From positions 1-64,000 of the forward strand of contig JADJEV010000004.1 of assembly GCA_016708905.1 (NCBI GenBank): 64,000 bases of DNA, in the 5' to 3' direction. Under the pieces are notes generated by a model. The model made no database searches and was not told where the DNA came from. It was given only the letters and a program-made list of their open reading frames with translations. Positions 22,464 to 34,235 of the stretch are shown here, piece after piece. Each line of letters opens with the position of its first letter. Positions within the stretch are counted from its first letter, which is position 1. Source of the stretch: Candidatus Methylophosphatis roskildensis. Its GTDB lineage: Bacteria > Pseudomonadota > Gammaproteobacteria > Burkholderiales > Rhodocyclaceae. The position numbers and the translations under genes were made by a program.

Positions 22464-22748
22464 GTGCGCATCGACTACTACATCTACTATCGCGTTCGGC
22501 CCGGTCAGGACAGCGAGCTGTTGGCCGCCCTGTCGACCATGCAGGCGGCGTTGGCAGAGGCCACCGGCGTCAATGGACGCTTTCGCCGGCGCCTGGACGA
22601 TCCGCTGACCTGGATGGAAGTGTACGAAGGCGTGGCCGATCCGCGCGAGTTCGAAGTGGAACTCGGACTGCAGGCGCTTCATCACGGGCTGCATGAGTTT
22701 CTCGCCGCTGGCACGCCGCGGCATCTGGAGCGTTTCCGCGCGGTCTGA
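22464..22748 (+). CDS. DUF4936 family protein
   Basis: This 94-aa protein starts with GTG at 22464 (IDYYIYYRVRPGQDSELLAA). The IYYRVRP motif near the start and LTWMEVYEGVADP in the middle fit DUF4936, a betaproteobacterial family with a dimeric alpha/beta barrel look. Function unknown. It lies 17 bp after ygfZ and 13 bp before the NRDE gene, so the three are probably one transcript. Confidence 0.75.
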   Translation: MRIDYYIYYRVRPGQDSELLAALSTMQAALAEATGVNGRFRRRLDDPLTWMEVYEGVADPREFEVELGLQALHHGLHEFLAAGTPRHLERFRAV

Positions 22749-22761
22749 GGCCGGCTCTGCG

Positions 22762-23541
22762 ATGTGCCTGATCCTGATCGCCTGGCAGACCCGCGTCGAT
22801 CTTCCGCTGCTCGTCGCCGCCAATCGCGACGAGTTCTTCGCGCGACCGACGGCGCCCGCTGCCTTCTGGCGCGACGTTCCGCAACTCATCGCCGGGCGCG
22901 ACCTCGATGCCGGCGGCACCTGGCTCGGCATCACCCGCACCGGGCGCTTCGCCGCCCTCACCAATTTCCGCGATCCGCAGCGCCAGTTGTCCGACAAGCG
23001 CTCGCGCGGCGAACTGGTGGCGAACTTCCTCGGCGGCACCTCGAGCCCGGCAGACTTTGCACATGAAATAGCGCGCGAGGCCGATCGCTACAACGGCTTC
23101 AACCTGTTGATCGCCGATCGGCGCGAGTTGCGTTACGTGTCGAACGCGGGCGGCGTCGCGGCGGCACTGGCACCCGGCGTGTACGGACTGTCCAACCACC
23201 TGCTCGACACGCCGTGGCCGAAAGTCGCGCGGGCAAGGTCTGAGCTGGCCGCGTCGCTGGCGGCAATGCCGCAGACCGAGCCGCTGTTCGCGATGCTGCG
23301 CGACGAATCGATCGCGCCCGACGAACATCTGCCGCGCACCGGCGTCAGCCTCGAATGGGAACGGCTGCTTTCGGCAGCCTTCGTGCGATCGCCGGACTAC
23401 GGCACGCGCTGTTCGACCGTGCTGACGCTGTCGTCGAGCGGCGAGGTCGACTTCGAGGAACGCAGCTTCGGTCCCGGCGCCCGGCCGGGCGGCACGGCGC
23501 ACTTCCGCTTCAGTCTGGTGGAAGAACGCGACGCATCGTGA
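22762..23541 (+). CDS. NRDE family protein (TANGO2-like)
   Basis: This 259-aa protein begins MCLILIAWQTR with Cys2 positioned as an N-terminal nucleophile. The family motif AANRDEFFARPT lies near residue 22, followed by AGRDLDAGGTWLGITRTGRFAALTNFRDP and SRGELVANFL. The eukaryotic relative TANGO2 is linked to lipid and heme handling; the bacterial role is not known. Its 3' end overlaps the convergent GNAT gene by 32 bp. Confidence 0.85.
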   Translation: MCLILIAWQTRVDLPLLVAANRDEFFARPTAPAAFWRDVPQLIAGRDLDAGGTWLGITRTGRFAALTNFRDPQRQLSDKRSRGELVANFLGGTSSPADFAHEIAREADRYNGFNLLIADRRELRYVSNAGGVAAALAPGVYGLSNHLLDTPWPKVARARSELAASLAAMPQTEPLFAMLRDESIAPDEHLPRTGVSLEWERLLSAAFVRSPDYGTRCSTVLTLSSSGEVDFEERSFGPGARPGGTAHFRFSLVEERDAS

Positions 23542-23956
23542 GGTGTTCGATACCGGCTTCGCGGAACGGCTGCCCTTCGGCGGCGAATCCGAACTTCTCG
23601 TAAAAGCCGGTCGCACCGGTTTGCGCATGCAGGACCAGATCCGACTGCCGGCGACGACGCGCCTCGTCGAGCAGAGTCTGCATCAGCAGGCGACCGGCGC
23701 CACGGCCGCGCCACGGTTTGAGCACCGCCAGCCGGTTGAAGTGACTGGTGCCGCCACCGCGCGGCGACAAGCGGGCGGTCGCGATCGCGCCGGCACCTGC
23801 GTCGAATACCAGCACGTGAAACCCCGGCTGGTCGAATTCGTCCCATTCGAGCGTCTCCGGCACGCCCTGCTCTTCCACGAACACCCTGCGGCGGATCGGC
23901 ATTGCCGATTCACGCGCCAGTTCCCACGCCAACACCACGGCCGAGAATTCGCTCAT
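23510..23956 (-). CDS. GNAT family N-acetyltransferase
   Basis: This 148-aa single GNAT domain has IRRRVFVEEQGVPETLEWDE near residue 22 (as in ElaA and YjcF groups), LAVLKPWRGRGAGRLLMQTL as the acetyl-CoA pyrophosphate loop near 90, and GFYEKFGFAAEGQPF near 125. The acceptor is unknown. ATG 23956 overlaps the stop of the L,D-transpeptidase gene upstream (ATGA). Confidence 0.85.
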   Translation of the reverse strand: MSEFSAVVLAWELARESAMPIRRRVFVEEQGVPETLEWDEFDQPGFHVLVFDAGAGAIATARLSPRGGGTSHFNRLAVLKPWRGRGAGRLLMQTLLDEARRRRQSDLVLHAQTGATGFYEKFGFAAEGQPFREAGIEHLTMRRVLPPD

Positions 23957-24432
23957 TCCCGTATTTCGACCGGCGTGTAGGGTGGCACCAGCTCGAACAG
24001 TTCGATGATGTCGGCATTGCGCATGCGGACGCAGCCGATCGATCCGGGCTCGCCCATCGGCGCGCTGTCAGGGCTGCCGTGCAGATAGATGAAGCGGCGC
24101 ATGGTGTCGACCTCGCCCAGCCGGTTGAAGCCGGGCTCGCAGCCGGAAAGCCAGAGAACCCGGGTGAGTATCCAGTCGCGCTCGGGATGCTGGGCGGAGA
24201 GTTCCGGCGTCCAGGTTTCGCCGCTCGGCCGGCGCCGGACGAACACGGTGTTCTCCGCAGCGCTGCCACCGATCTTGGCGCGAATGACGTGGCGGCCACG
24301 CGGCGTGCGATAGCTGCCGCTCTGCTCGCCCGGGCCGTTCTTCGCCGTCGATACGCGGTAGCGCCGGATCAGCGCGCCATCTTCACCATGCAGATCGAGC
24401 GTCTGGGACTGAATGTCGATCTGGATCCGCAT
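23953..24432 (-). CDS. L,D-transpeptidase (YkuD domain)
   Basis: This 159-aa protein is a YkuD domain with the catalytic cluster HGSPDSAPMGEPGSIGCVRM near residue 118 (His, then Ser-x-Gly-Cys). Such enzymes crosslink peptidoglycan or anchor proteins. No signal peptide is visible, which is common in the short proteobacterial members whose location is unclear. It lies one base after tadA on the same strand. Confidence 0.85.
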   Translation of the reverse strand: MRIQIDIQSQTLDLHGEDGALIRRYRVSTAKNGPGEQSGSYRTPRGRHVIRAKIGGSAAENTVFVRRRPSGETWTPELSAQHPERDWILTRVLWLSGCEPGFNRLGEVDTMRRFIYLHGSPDSAPMGEPGSIGCVRMRNADIIELFELVPPYTPVEIRE

Positions 24433-24433
24433 C

Positions 24434-25175
<742 letters not shown>

Positions 25176-25255
25176 GTCGGACCTCCGTCGATGCAAAAAA
25201 GCGCAGCCCAATAACGCGCGGGCCGGCGAAGCGGGTTGACCGCCGAGGCATGATG

Positions 25256-25422
25256 CTAGTACTGCGCTCCGGAGGTATCGGAACAAAATGAAAGCGATGG
25301 ATTCGGCCCGAGGGCTAGGCGCAAACCGCAGCGATACCAAGTGGTATCGCGAGGATTTGCAACGACGCCATCGGGTCGAAGACGCGCTTTCATGTTTCGA
25401 TACCTCCGGAGCGCAGTACTAG
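25256..25422. repeat. 167-bp palindromic element with perfect 25-bp inverted repeats
   Basis: The arm starting CTAGTACTGCGCTCCGGAGG (25256-25280) is matched without mismatch at 25398-25422. Inwards the arms go on imperfectly (GAACAAAATGAAAGCG against AAACATGAAAGCG). The centre contains a smaller hairpin, GCGATACCAAGTGGTATCGC. It lies between the convergent ends/starts of DUF6116 and the ligase gene and has no coding capacity. Confidence 0.65.
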
Positions 25423-25432
25423 TTTCGCCCGA

Positions 25433-26317
25433 TTATTGCGCCGGCGCCAGCGGCGCGTTCGGCATGTCTTCCCGAACGCGCAGGAAGCGGGCAAAACGCG
25501 GGCGGCCGCTGCCTTGGTTGAAGCCGCCGTGACGGTAGCTGACCCAGCTTCCGATCGGCGGCGGATCGCGTCGCTGCGCCGCGGAGAACCCGCCACCGAG
25601 GCGAAAGCGCGTTCCGTCGGGCATTTCCACCAGCAGCGCGCCGAGCATGTCGGCGAACTTGCCGCGTCCGGGAATATGGCCGACGACACGCGCCTCGGCA
25701 TCCTCGAAGGGCTTGAGCTTGAGCAGATCGTCGTTGCGCTCGGCCCGGTAAAGCGATGATGCGCGATGGAGCATCAAACCCTCACCACCCTCGCGCACCA
25801 CGCGGGCCAACATGGCGTCGAGTTCGCCGCGGTCGCGGATCCGGATTTGCGGCACCGCCTGCACCCATGGCTTGCCGATCCGCTGCACGATGCGAATCAA
25901 GGCCGAATTGCGTTCGGTGAATGCGGCATCACTGGCCGGCAGATCGAAAACCATGAAGCGGATCGCCGCCCAATCCGCATCGACCGGGGATTGCTGGCGC
26001 ACGATCGAAACCGCCCGCGCGAAGCGGCCCCGGCCGGCCCACAGTTCGCCATCGAGCGGGATGTCAGGCCAGCCCTCGACGAACCAGGGCGGCGCGGAAA
26101 TACGCTCGCCACCGCGCGTCGTCAGAGTCTTGCCGTCCCAGTAGCCGCGCACGCCGTCATACTTCTCGCTGACCCAGTAATCGTCGAGCGGGATCTGGCC
26201 GCGATAGACGTTGGCGAGCATGAGCGGCGGCGATTCTGCGGCCGCGGCCGTGCCGGCTCCGCTGTGCAGCGCTCCAGTCAACACCAGCAAAAACGCGACA
26301 GCGACGCAGCGTTTCAA
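25433..26317 (-). CDS. ligE: Secreted minimal ATP-dependent DNA ligase (LigE type)
   Basis: This 294-aa protein starts with a signal peptide (KRCVAVAFLLVLTGALHSGA, cleavage probably after AAA near residue 27). The nucleotidyl-transfer motif I is SEKYDGVRGYWDG (Lys at about 52), followed by TRGG, LDGELWAGRG (motif III region), GEGLMLHRASSLY (motif IV) and LLKLKPFEDAEARVVGH (motif V), then a small OB domain ending in YRHGGFNQ and RFARFLRVRED. This fits the periplasmic LigE group of proteobacteria, which has been linked to uptake of extracellular DNA or biofilm DNA. The precise role here is inferred. Confidence 0.85.
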   Translation of the reverse strand: MKRCVAVAFLLVLTGALHSGAGTAAAAESPPLMLANVYRGQIPLDDYWVSEKYDGVRGYWDGKTLTTRGGERISAPPWFVEGWPDIPLDGELWAGRGRFARAVSIVRQQSPVDADWAAIRFMVFDLPASDAAFTERNSALIRIVQRIGKPWVQAVPQIRIRDRGELDAMLARVVREGGEGLMLHRASSLYRAERNDDLLKLKPFEDAEARVVGHIPGRGKFADMLGALLVEMPDGTRFRLGGGFSAAQRRDPPPIGSWVSYRHGGFNQGSGRPRFARFLRVREDMPNAPLAPAQ

Positions 26318-26337
26318 TGCTGGCTATTCAGGCTTGG

Positions 26338-28890
26338 TCACTCGCCGGCGCCCCTGCCGCGCAGCGAGTCCGCGACCGCCGACAGGGCATCGGCCAGCCG
26401 TCGCACCGTTTCCGGCGGCGGAAGCGGCACCCGCAGGCTGCGCGCGCCACTCGCCGCGTCGCGCTCGATCCAGGGATGCGACGAAGTGGAAGCATCGTCA
26501 GCTGCGCCGAGCGCGGAAACCAACTGCGCGCCGACCTGCAACAGTGCAGCCCACGGGTCCGGGCTCGCATCGTCTTTGTGCCTGGCGACGATATCCCGCG
26601 CGGCGTCCGTGTCGATGTCTCGCGTCGCTCCCACGCTCGGCTCGGCATTCGCTTCTTCCGCTGCGGCGACAACGCCCGCCGCTTCTTCGGACGGCGCCAT
26701 GGCTTCGCCCTCGCCCATGCGGCCGGTGACGCTTTCGACATCTTTCATGAAGCGGCTCAGTCTGGAGCCGCCGAGCGAAATCTCGCCGGCGGCGCCGTCG
26801 AGAATGCCGGCCGACAGGGACCGCTTGAACGCGAGTACCGACAGCATGCCCTCCTCGATGGTCCCCTTGGCGACGAAGTTGACGATCTGCACCGGCCGCT
26901 TCTGGCCCATGCGGTGAATGCGCCCGATGCGTTGTTCGAGAACCGCCGGATTCCACGGCAGGTCCATGTTCACCAGGGTCGAGGCGTGCTGCAGGTTGAG
27001 CCCGGTCGAGCCCGCGTCGGTGGACAGGAACACGCGGCAGTCCGGATCATCGCGAAAACGATCGACCAGCGCCGGGCGCTTCTCCGAAGGCACGCCGCCA
27101 TGGAAACTGACGTAGCCCAGCCCTCGCGCCTCCAGCCTGCGGATGACGATGTCGTGGGTGCGCGTCCACTGGCTGAACACCACCGCCTTCGCATCCGGCT
27201 CCACGAACACGCCGTCGAGCAGCGCCGCCAGTTCGTCGGCCTTGACGCCATGGTCGGTCTCCTGGTCGAGCAGATAGGTGCTGTTGCAGGACATGCGCAT
27301 GTTCTGGAGGGCGCAGGTAAGCCGCCGCTGATCCTTGTCCGAAAGGAACTTCATCCTGCGCCAGCGCTGCACGATCTGCGCCACGATGTCGGCGTTCTCC
27401 TGGTGGTGGAGCATCTGCATTTCGGTCATCGGCACCAGCAGGTTCTGGTCGGTCCGGCTGGGCAACTGGGTCAGCACCTCGGACTTGCGCCGGCGAATCA
27501 TCAGCGGCGCCAGTGTTTCGCCGATCTTCTCCAGGCCGGTGTAGCCGGTAACGCGACCGGTGTCGTCCCTCTGCTGATGCTCGTGCAGCAGCTTCCAGGT
27601 CGGCCCCAGGCGATGCTGGTCGACGAACTGGACGATTGAGATCAGCTCCTCGAGTTTGTTCTCGAGCGGCGTGCCGGTCAGGACCAGCGCATAGGGGGAG
27701 TCGATCCGTTTCAACGCCCGCGCGGCGATGGTATTCCAGTTCTTGATGCGCTGCGCCTCGTCGACGATCACCAGTTCCGGCGCCCAGGCGGAAATCAGGT
27801 CGAGATCGGGCTGGAGCTTCTCGTAGTTGGTGATCTTGCAGAAATCGTCCTCGGCAAATTCCCTTTGTCGTTGCGCCCGGCCGCCTGCCATCACCCGTGC
27901 CGCACGGCCGGAGAAGCGCGCGATTTCACTTTGCCATTGATACTTGAGCGAAGTCGGGCAGACCACCAGCACCCGCGCGACGCCGAAATGCTTCGCGAAT
28001 AGCTCCATCGCACCGATGGCCTGGATAGTCTTGCCCAGCCCCATCTCGTCGCCGATCAGGGCGCGGCCCGCGCGCACCGCGAACAACGCACCCTCGGCCT
28101 GGTACGGATAGAGCGGCACTTTCACGAGTCTTGCCAGCCGCGGGTCGGCCGCGCCGCGCGGAAACTGCCCGTCGAGCAAATCCGCCCGGCGCAGCGCGTC
28201 GCGCCGGCCGGCGACGAAATCCAGCGCGTCGTTGTAGGCACGCAGTTCATGGCCGCTCTTGGCAGCCGCCGCGAGAAAGCGTTCCAGCTCGCCGAAGTGC
28301 CTCTCGGGCAGCCGCCAATCGCCGGACGCGTCGAACAGCAGCCGAGCCGCCTTGAGAACGGCCGGCGTGCAGTCGGATCCGGCGCGGAAATGCACCGCGC
28401 GCGCACCGTCGTTGCGCAGGTAGATCTCGGAGAACGCCGGCTGCCAGCCGCGCGCGAATGCCGCTCGAGCGCCCCGCTTCTTCTCCAGCCGGGCAAGGAC
28501 GAACTCGATATGCTTGCAAGTGCCGAGTTCGTTGGTGGCGTAATCGGGGCACGAACAATAGTTGTCTCCGGCGTGTAGGCTGCGGATCGCCACGCGGTAG
28601 CTGCTCTTCGACTGCGGATTGCCGACGCGGAATTCAGAGAAGAAAGACTCCGCGCCCGTGTTCTCGAGCACAAACGCCTGATCGCGCCCGAACTGCCGGC
28701 GCAATGCGCGCTGCCAGTCGGCGGCCGACAGATCGGGCGGCGCATGAGTGCGGGAGAGCTTTGGCTCTTTGGCAGGGCGGGTACCGCGGGACTTCCGTTT
28801 CACGGGTGAACCTCCGGTTGCATCGTCCGATCGATCGTGAGCACCGGATTCGGGAGCAAGAAACGCTTGCTCATCCTGCAATAACCTCAT
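26338..28890 (-). CDS. SNF2-family helicase with SWIM zinc finger
   Basis: This 850-aa protein has a SWIM zinc finger (NYCSCPDYATNELGTCKHIE, about residues 105-125). A SNF2 ATPase core follows: LIGDEMGLGKTIQAIG, VCPTSLKYQWQSEI, IVDEAQRIKNW, LTGTPLENKLEEL, then the second lobe with FSQWTRTHD, STDAGSTGLNLQHAS and QRIGRIHRMGQKRPV. The C-terminal 150 residues are Ala/Glu-rich and less conserved. Enzymes of this group move on DNA or remodel nucleoprotein. ATG 28890 follows GAGAGG. It diverges from the vapBC operon with only 51 bp between start codons. Confidence 0.85.
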   Translation of the reverse strand: MRLLQDEQAFLAPESGAHDRSDDATGGSPVKRKSRGTRPAKEPKLSRTHAPPDLSAADWQRALRRQFGRDQAFVLENTGAESFFSEFRVGNPQSKSSYRVAIRSLHAGDNYCSCPDYATNELGTCKHIEFVLARLEKKRGARAAFARGWQPAFSEIYLRNDGARAVHFRAGSDCTPAVLKAARLLFDASGDWRLPERHFGELERFLAAAAKSGHELRAYNDALDFVAGRRDALRRADLLDGQFPRGAADPRLARLVKVPLYPYQAEGALFAVRAGRALIGDEMGLGKTIQAIGAMELFAKHFGVARVLVVCPTSLKYQWQSEIARFSGRAARVMAGGRAQRQREFAEDDFCKITNYEKLQPDLDLISAWAPELVIVDEAQRIKNWNTIAARALKRIDSPYALVLTGTPLENKLEELISIVQFVDQHRLGPTWKLLHEHQQRDDTGRVTGYTGLEKIGETLAPLMIRRRKSEVLTQLPSRTDQNLLVPMTEMQMLHHQENADIVAQIVQRWRRMKFLSDKDQRRLTCALQNMRMSCNSTYLLDQETDHGVKADELAALLDGVFVEPDAKAVVFSQWTRTHDIVIRRLEARGLGYVSFHGGVPSEKRPALVDRFRDDPDCRVFLSTDAGSTGLNLQHASTLVNMDLPWNPAVLEQRIGRIHRMGQKRPVQIVNFVAKGTIEEGMLSVLAFKRSLSAGILDGAAGEISLGGSRLSRFMKDVESVTGRMGEGEAMAPSEEAAGVVAAAEEANAEPSVGATRDIDTDAARDIVARHKDDASPDPWAALLQVGAQLVSALGAADDASTSSHPWIERDAASGARSLRVPLPPPETVRRLADALSAVADSLRGRGAGE

Positions 28891-28912
28891 GCTCGCCTCT
28901 CTTGATGCTATC

Positions 28913-28938
28913 ATGCATCATACTTGATGATGAGGCAT
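28913..28938. promoter_or_regulatory. Probable VapBC operator palindrome
   Basis: ATGCATCAT (28913-28921) and ATGATGAGGCAT (28927-28938) form an imperfect inverted repeat just before the vapB start at 28942. Antitoxins of this kind repress their own promoter through such sites. Because the SNF2 gene begins at 28890 in the other direction, binding could affect both. Confidence 0.4.
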
Positions 28939-28941
28939 CGC

Positions 28942-29151
28942 ATGCGAACAACGGTCACCATTGATGATGGGCTCTATCAGAAGGCACTGGATGTCGCCGA
29001 TCCGGGCATGGACAAGGGCGACGTATTTCGTGAAGCAATGAAGGTGTTCGTGCGAGTACAGGCGGGCAAGCGACTTGCCGCTTTGGGCGGCAAGGCCCCA
29101 AGGATGAAGGATATTCCCCGTCGGCGACCTGCGAAAGATCTGAGCCCTTGA
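28942..29151 (+). CDS. vapB: VapB-type antitoxin
   Basis: This 69-aa protein begins MRTTVTIDDGLYQKALDVAD, the ribbon-helix-helix DNA-binding start of the DUF2191/VapB group, with FREAMKVFVRVQAGKRLAAL as its second helix part. The C-terminal tail is basic and Pro-rich and would wrap the toxin. It overlaps the toxin gene (TTGA). In-frame starts at 28924 and 28927 are less likely. Confidence 0.85.
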   Translation: MRTTVTIDDGLYQKALDVADPGMDKGDVFREAMKVFVRVQAGKRLAALGGKAPRMKDIPRRRPAKDLSP

Positions 29152-29546
29152 CTCTGGTCCTCGCGGATACGTCGGTCTGGGTTGCACATTTCCGCCACGC
29201 CAACCCGGTCCTTCAATCGCTGGTCGCGATTGACGAGGTTTTGTGCCATCCGCTTGTCGTGCTGGAACTCGCGTGCGGAACACCACCGGCACCGCGCGAG
29301 CGCACGATCGGCGATCTCAAGACGTTGCAGCAGGCCGTCGTCGCGGCAACCGACGAGACACTTGCCCTGATCGAGAGGGAGCAATTCCATGACTCGGGCT
29401 GCGGCGCCATTGATATGGCATTGCTCGCCTCGGTCCTGCTCACGCAGGACACATCGCTCTGGACGCTGGACAAGAAACTCGGCGCCTTGGCGGCGCGCAT
29501 GGGCGTGGCCTTCAGCGCTGGCAGCCACCGGCGGTCAACGTCGTGA
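29148..29546 (+). CDS. vapC: VapC-type PIN-domain ribonuclease toxin
   Basis: This 132-aa PIN domain shows the acidic residues of the active site: D in LVLADTSVWVAHFR near residue 6, E in VVLELACG near 40, and D residues in GAIDMALLASVLL and TSLWTLDKKL. VapC toxins cut RNA, often initiator tRNA or rRNA. The start is TTG at 29148, overlapping the antitoxin stop by four bases, which is the typical coupling. Confidence 0.85.
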   Translation: MTLVLADTSVWVAHFRHANPVLQSLVAIDEVLCHPLVVLELACGTPPAPRERTIGDLKTLQQAVVAATDETLALIEREQFHDSGCGAIDMALLASVLLTQDTSLWTLDKKLGALAARMGVAFSAGSHRRSTS

Positions 29547-29631
29547 TGAAAGGCGGCTGCCCGCTGGCTTGACATGTCCTTCGCGGTGGAATCGATAGAC
29601 CCCGATAGACTGCCGAGATCTCGCAAGACCC

Positions 29632-31194
29632 CTACTCCCACTCGATCGTCGCGGGCGGCTTGCCGGAGATGTCGTAGACCACTCGGTTGATGCCGCGCAC
29701 TTCGTTGATGATGCGATTGGAGACGCGGCCGAGCAGCGCGTGGGGCAGTTCGGCCCAGCGGGCGGTCATGAAGTCCTGCGTCTGCACGGCGCGCAGGGCG
29801 ACGACGTACTCGTAGGTCCGGCCGTCACCCATCACGCCGACGCTCTTCACCGGCAGAAAGACCGCGAAGGCCTGCGAGGTCTTGTCGTACCAGTCGGCGG
29901 CGCGCAGTTCGTCGATGAAGACTGCATCGGCGCGGCGCAGCAGATCGGCGAATTCCCTGTTCACCTCGCCAAGGATGCGTACCCCCAAGCCAGGTCCGGG
30001 GAACGGGTGGCGATACACCATCTCGTGCGGCAGGCCGAGCGCCACACCCAGTTCGCGCACCTCGTCCTTGAACAACTCGCGCAAGGGCTCGAGCAGTGCG
30101 AGGTTCAGTGTCTCGGGCAGTCCACCGACATTGTGGTGACTCTTGATCGTATGCGCCTTCTTCGTCTTGCCCCCGGCAGACTCGATCACGTCGGGATAGA
30201 TCGTGCCCTGCGCCAGCCACCTGGCCCTCGGCAGCATCTTCGCTTGCGCCTGGAATACCTCGACGAACTCGCGGCCGATGATCTTGCGTTTCTGCTCCGG
30301 GTCGGCCACGCCCTTCAGATGGTCCATGAACTGCTCGCTCGCATCGACGTGGATCACCTTGAGGCCGAGGTTGCGGCCGAAGGTCTCCATCACCTGTCCG
30401 GCTTCATTCAAGCGCAGCAGACCGTTGTCGACGAACACGCAGGTAAGCTGGTCGCCGATGGCGCGCTGGATCAGGGCCGCCGCCACGCTCGAATCGACGC
30501 CGCCCGACAGGCCGAGAATCACCTCGTCTGCGCCGACCTGGGCACGCATTCTCGCCACTGCCTCGCCGATGTAGTCCGGCATGTTCCAGTCGTGCCCGCA
30601 GCCGCAGATGTCGTGCACGAAACGGGCGATCATCTGCTTGCCCTTGAGGGTGTGCGTCACTTCCGGGTGAAACTGTACGGCATAGAAACGACGTGCTTCG
30701 TCCGCCATTGCGGCAACCGGCGTCGAATCGTTGTCGCCGATCACCTTGAATCCCGGCGGCAACTCGGTGACCTTGTCGCCATGGCTCATCCAGACATCGA
30801 GCAGGCCGTGGCCCTGCGGGTTGCTGCGATCCTCGATGTCCCTGAACAGCGCAGAATGGCCGCGGGCACGAATCTCGGCGTAGCCGAATTCGCGTTTGCC
30901 CGAGCTTTCCACTGTGCCCCCCAGTTGCTGCGCCATGGCCTGCATGCCGTAGCAGATGCCCAGAACCGGCACGCCGAGTTCGAAAACGCATTGCGGCACG
31001 TGCCAGTCGAGGGCCTCGTAAACCGAGTTCGGCCCGCCTGACAGGATGATCCCCCGCGGCGCGAATCCACGGATCAATGCCTCGCCGGCGTCGAACGGGT
31101 GGATCTCGCAATAAACCTGCTGTTCACGCACGCGACGGGCAATCAGCTGCGTGACCTGCGAGCCGAAATCGAGAATCAGGATCTTCTGGTGCAT
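29632..31194 (-). CDS. guaA: GMP synthase (glutamine-hydrolysing)
   Basis: This 520-aa enzyme converts XMP to GMP. The N-terminal glutamine amidotransferase domain has the nucleophile in GICYGMQ near residue 83 and HPEVTHT near 175. The ATP pyrophosphatase domain has [13 protein letters not shown] near 225. The C-terminal dimerisation domain is recognisable by [15 protein letters not shown] and ends [12 protein letters not shown] 31194 is the family start ([16 protein letters not shown]). It is downstream of guaB on the same strand, with an unusual 7-bp tandem repeat in the 113-bp spacer. Confidence 0.96.
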   Translation of the reverse strand: MHQKILILDFGSQVTQLIARRVREQQVYCEIHPFDAGEALIRGFAPRGIILSGGPNSVYEALDWHVPQCVFELGVPVLGICYGMQAMAQQLGGTVESSGKREFGYAEIRARGHSALFRDIEDRSNPQGHGLLDVWMSHGDKVTELPPGFKVIGDNDSTPVAAMADEARRFYAVQFHPEVTHTLKGKQMIARFVHDICGCGHDWNMPDYIGEAVARMRAQVGADEVILGLSGGVDSSVAAALIQRAIGDQLTCVFVDNGLLRLNEAGQVMETFGRNLGLKVIHVDASEQFMDHLKGVADPEQKRKIIGREFVEVFQAQAKMLPRARWLAQGTIYPDVIESAGGKTKKAHTIKSHHNVGGLPETLNLALLEPLRELFKDEVRELGVALGLPHEMVYRHPFPGPGLGVRILGEVNREFADLLRRADAVFIDELRAADWYDKTSQAFAVFLPVKSVGVMGDGRTYEYVVALRAVQTQDFMTARWAELPHALLGRVSNRIINEVRGINRVVYDISGKPPATIEWE

Positions 31195-31205
31195 AGGGTG
31201 AGGCG

Positions 31206-31302
31206 GTGACGGGTGACGGGTGACGGGTGACGGGTGACGGGTGACGGGTGACGAGTGACAGGTGACGGCGCGTTGGTCACCCGTCACTCGTCACCCGTCA
31301 CC
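31206..31302. repeat. GTGACGG heptanucleotide tandem array with inverted copies
   Basis: From 31206 the unit GTGACGG occurs six times without change, then as GTGACGA, GTGACAG and GTGACGG (nine units, to 31268). After a short spacer the inverted form occurs at 31276-31302 (GTCACCC, GTCACTC, GTCACCC, GTCACC). The arms can fold on each other into a long hairpin in the guaB-guaA message. Confidence 0.85.
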
Positions 31303-31307
31303 ATTCT

Positions 31308-33311
<2,004 letters not shown>

Positions 33312-33408
33312 GCAGGCCGGCTGGATCGGCCGGGCTCGCCCCAGCGGCCCGGCGCGTTGCGAATCCGCTGACACATGAACGGTGCGAAGTCGCGGATTCC
33401 GTCAGCCT

Positions 33409-33771
33409 TCATGCCTCGCTCTCATTCGGTGCCTGGGTTGCCGCTGCGGCGCCGGCGCCCTTCTTCATGAGCTTGCCTTCGGCGGCTCGCTGCCGCCGCA
33501 CTTCCTTCGGGTCGGCGATCAGGGGACGGTAAATCTCCACGCGGTCGTGATCACGCAGGGGCTGATCGAGCTTGACCAGCTTGGCGTAAATCCCGACCTT
33601 GTTACTCCCAAGGTCGATTTCCGGGCACTTCTGCAGCAAACCCGAAAATTCGATCGCCTGCCCGACGGTGCTGCCCGCCGCCAGCCTGAGCGGCACCCGT
33701 TCAGCCTTCTCCGGCAGCGCGTAGAGGACTTCCACGGAGATCGATTCGCCTGATTCATGCGGCATCCTCAT
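33409..33771 (-). CDS. rnfH: RnfH family ubiquitin-fold protein
   Basis: This 120-aa protein has the beta-grasp RnfH pattern: [20 protein letters not shown] near the start, [16 protein letters not shown] and the end of the fold [20 protein letters not shown]. The C-terminus is Lys/Ala-rich. The start ATG 33771 overlaps the ratA stop (ATGA); a second ATG two codons on is possible. RnfH is usually paired with ratA, as here. Its role is not settled. Confidence 0.85.
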   Translation of the reverse strand: MRMPHESGESISVEVLYALPEKAERVPLRLAAGSTVGQAIEFSGLLQKCPEIDLGSNKVGIYAKLVKLDQPLRDHDRVEIYRPLIADPKEVRRQRAAEGKLMKKGAGAAAATQAPNESEA

Positions 33772-34208
33772 GTACTCCGCGGATAGACCTGCTCCGCCCG
33801 CTTGACGAAGGAGTCGACCAGGGTGTTCGCAATGTGGCTGAACACCGGCCCGACCGCCTTCTCGATCAGCTTGCTGGAGAACTCGTAATGCAGGGAGAAC
33901 TCGATCTTGCAGGCCCGCTCGCCCAGCGCGGTGAAATCCCACGTGCCATCCAAAAGATGGAACGGCCCCTCGACCAGCCTGATCAGCATGTGAGAGGGAT
34001 AGAACTTTTCGTTCTCGGTCGAGAAATCCGACTTGATGCCATGGTAGTTGATGTGCAGGCACGCGCGGGTGATTGCGTCGTTACGCTCGAGCAGTTCGGT
34101 GCCACCGCACCAGGGTAGAAACCGCGGATAGTCTTCGACACGGTCGACCAGATCGAACATCTGCGGCGGCGTGAATTCGATCAGTACGATCTTCTTGACC
34201 GTGGCCAT
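33768..34208 (-). CDS. ratA: RatA-like START/coenzyme Q-binding protein
   Basis: This 146-aa protein of the polyketide cyclase/START-like family has [20 protein letters not shown] near residue 12, [12 protein letters not shown], and [20 protein letters not shown] before a C-terminal helix. Relatives bind ubiquinone (Coq10) or affect ribosome subunit joining (E. coli RatA). Which applies here is unknown. ATG 34208 is the family start. It diverges from smpB through a symmetric promoter region. Confidence 0.85.
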   Translation of the reverse strand: MATVKKIVLIEFTPPQMFDLVDRVEDYPRFLPWCGGTELLERNDAITRACLHINYHGIKSDFSTENEKFYPSHMLIRLVEGPFHLLDGTWDFTALGERACKIEFSLHYEFSSKLIEKAVGPVFSHIANTLVDSFVKRAEQVYPRST

Positions 34209-34235
34209 GCGGCGGTAGGTGTGTGATGTGGCTCT

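Noticed and set aside
25256..25422. The 167-bp palindrome as a simple bidirectional terminator
   Set aside because: The arms are too long, the central loop is over 100 bp, and there is no T run at either end.
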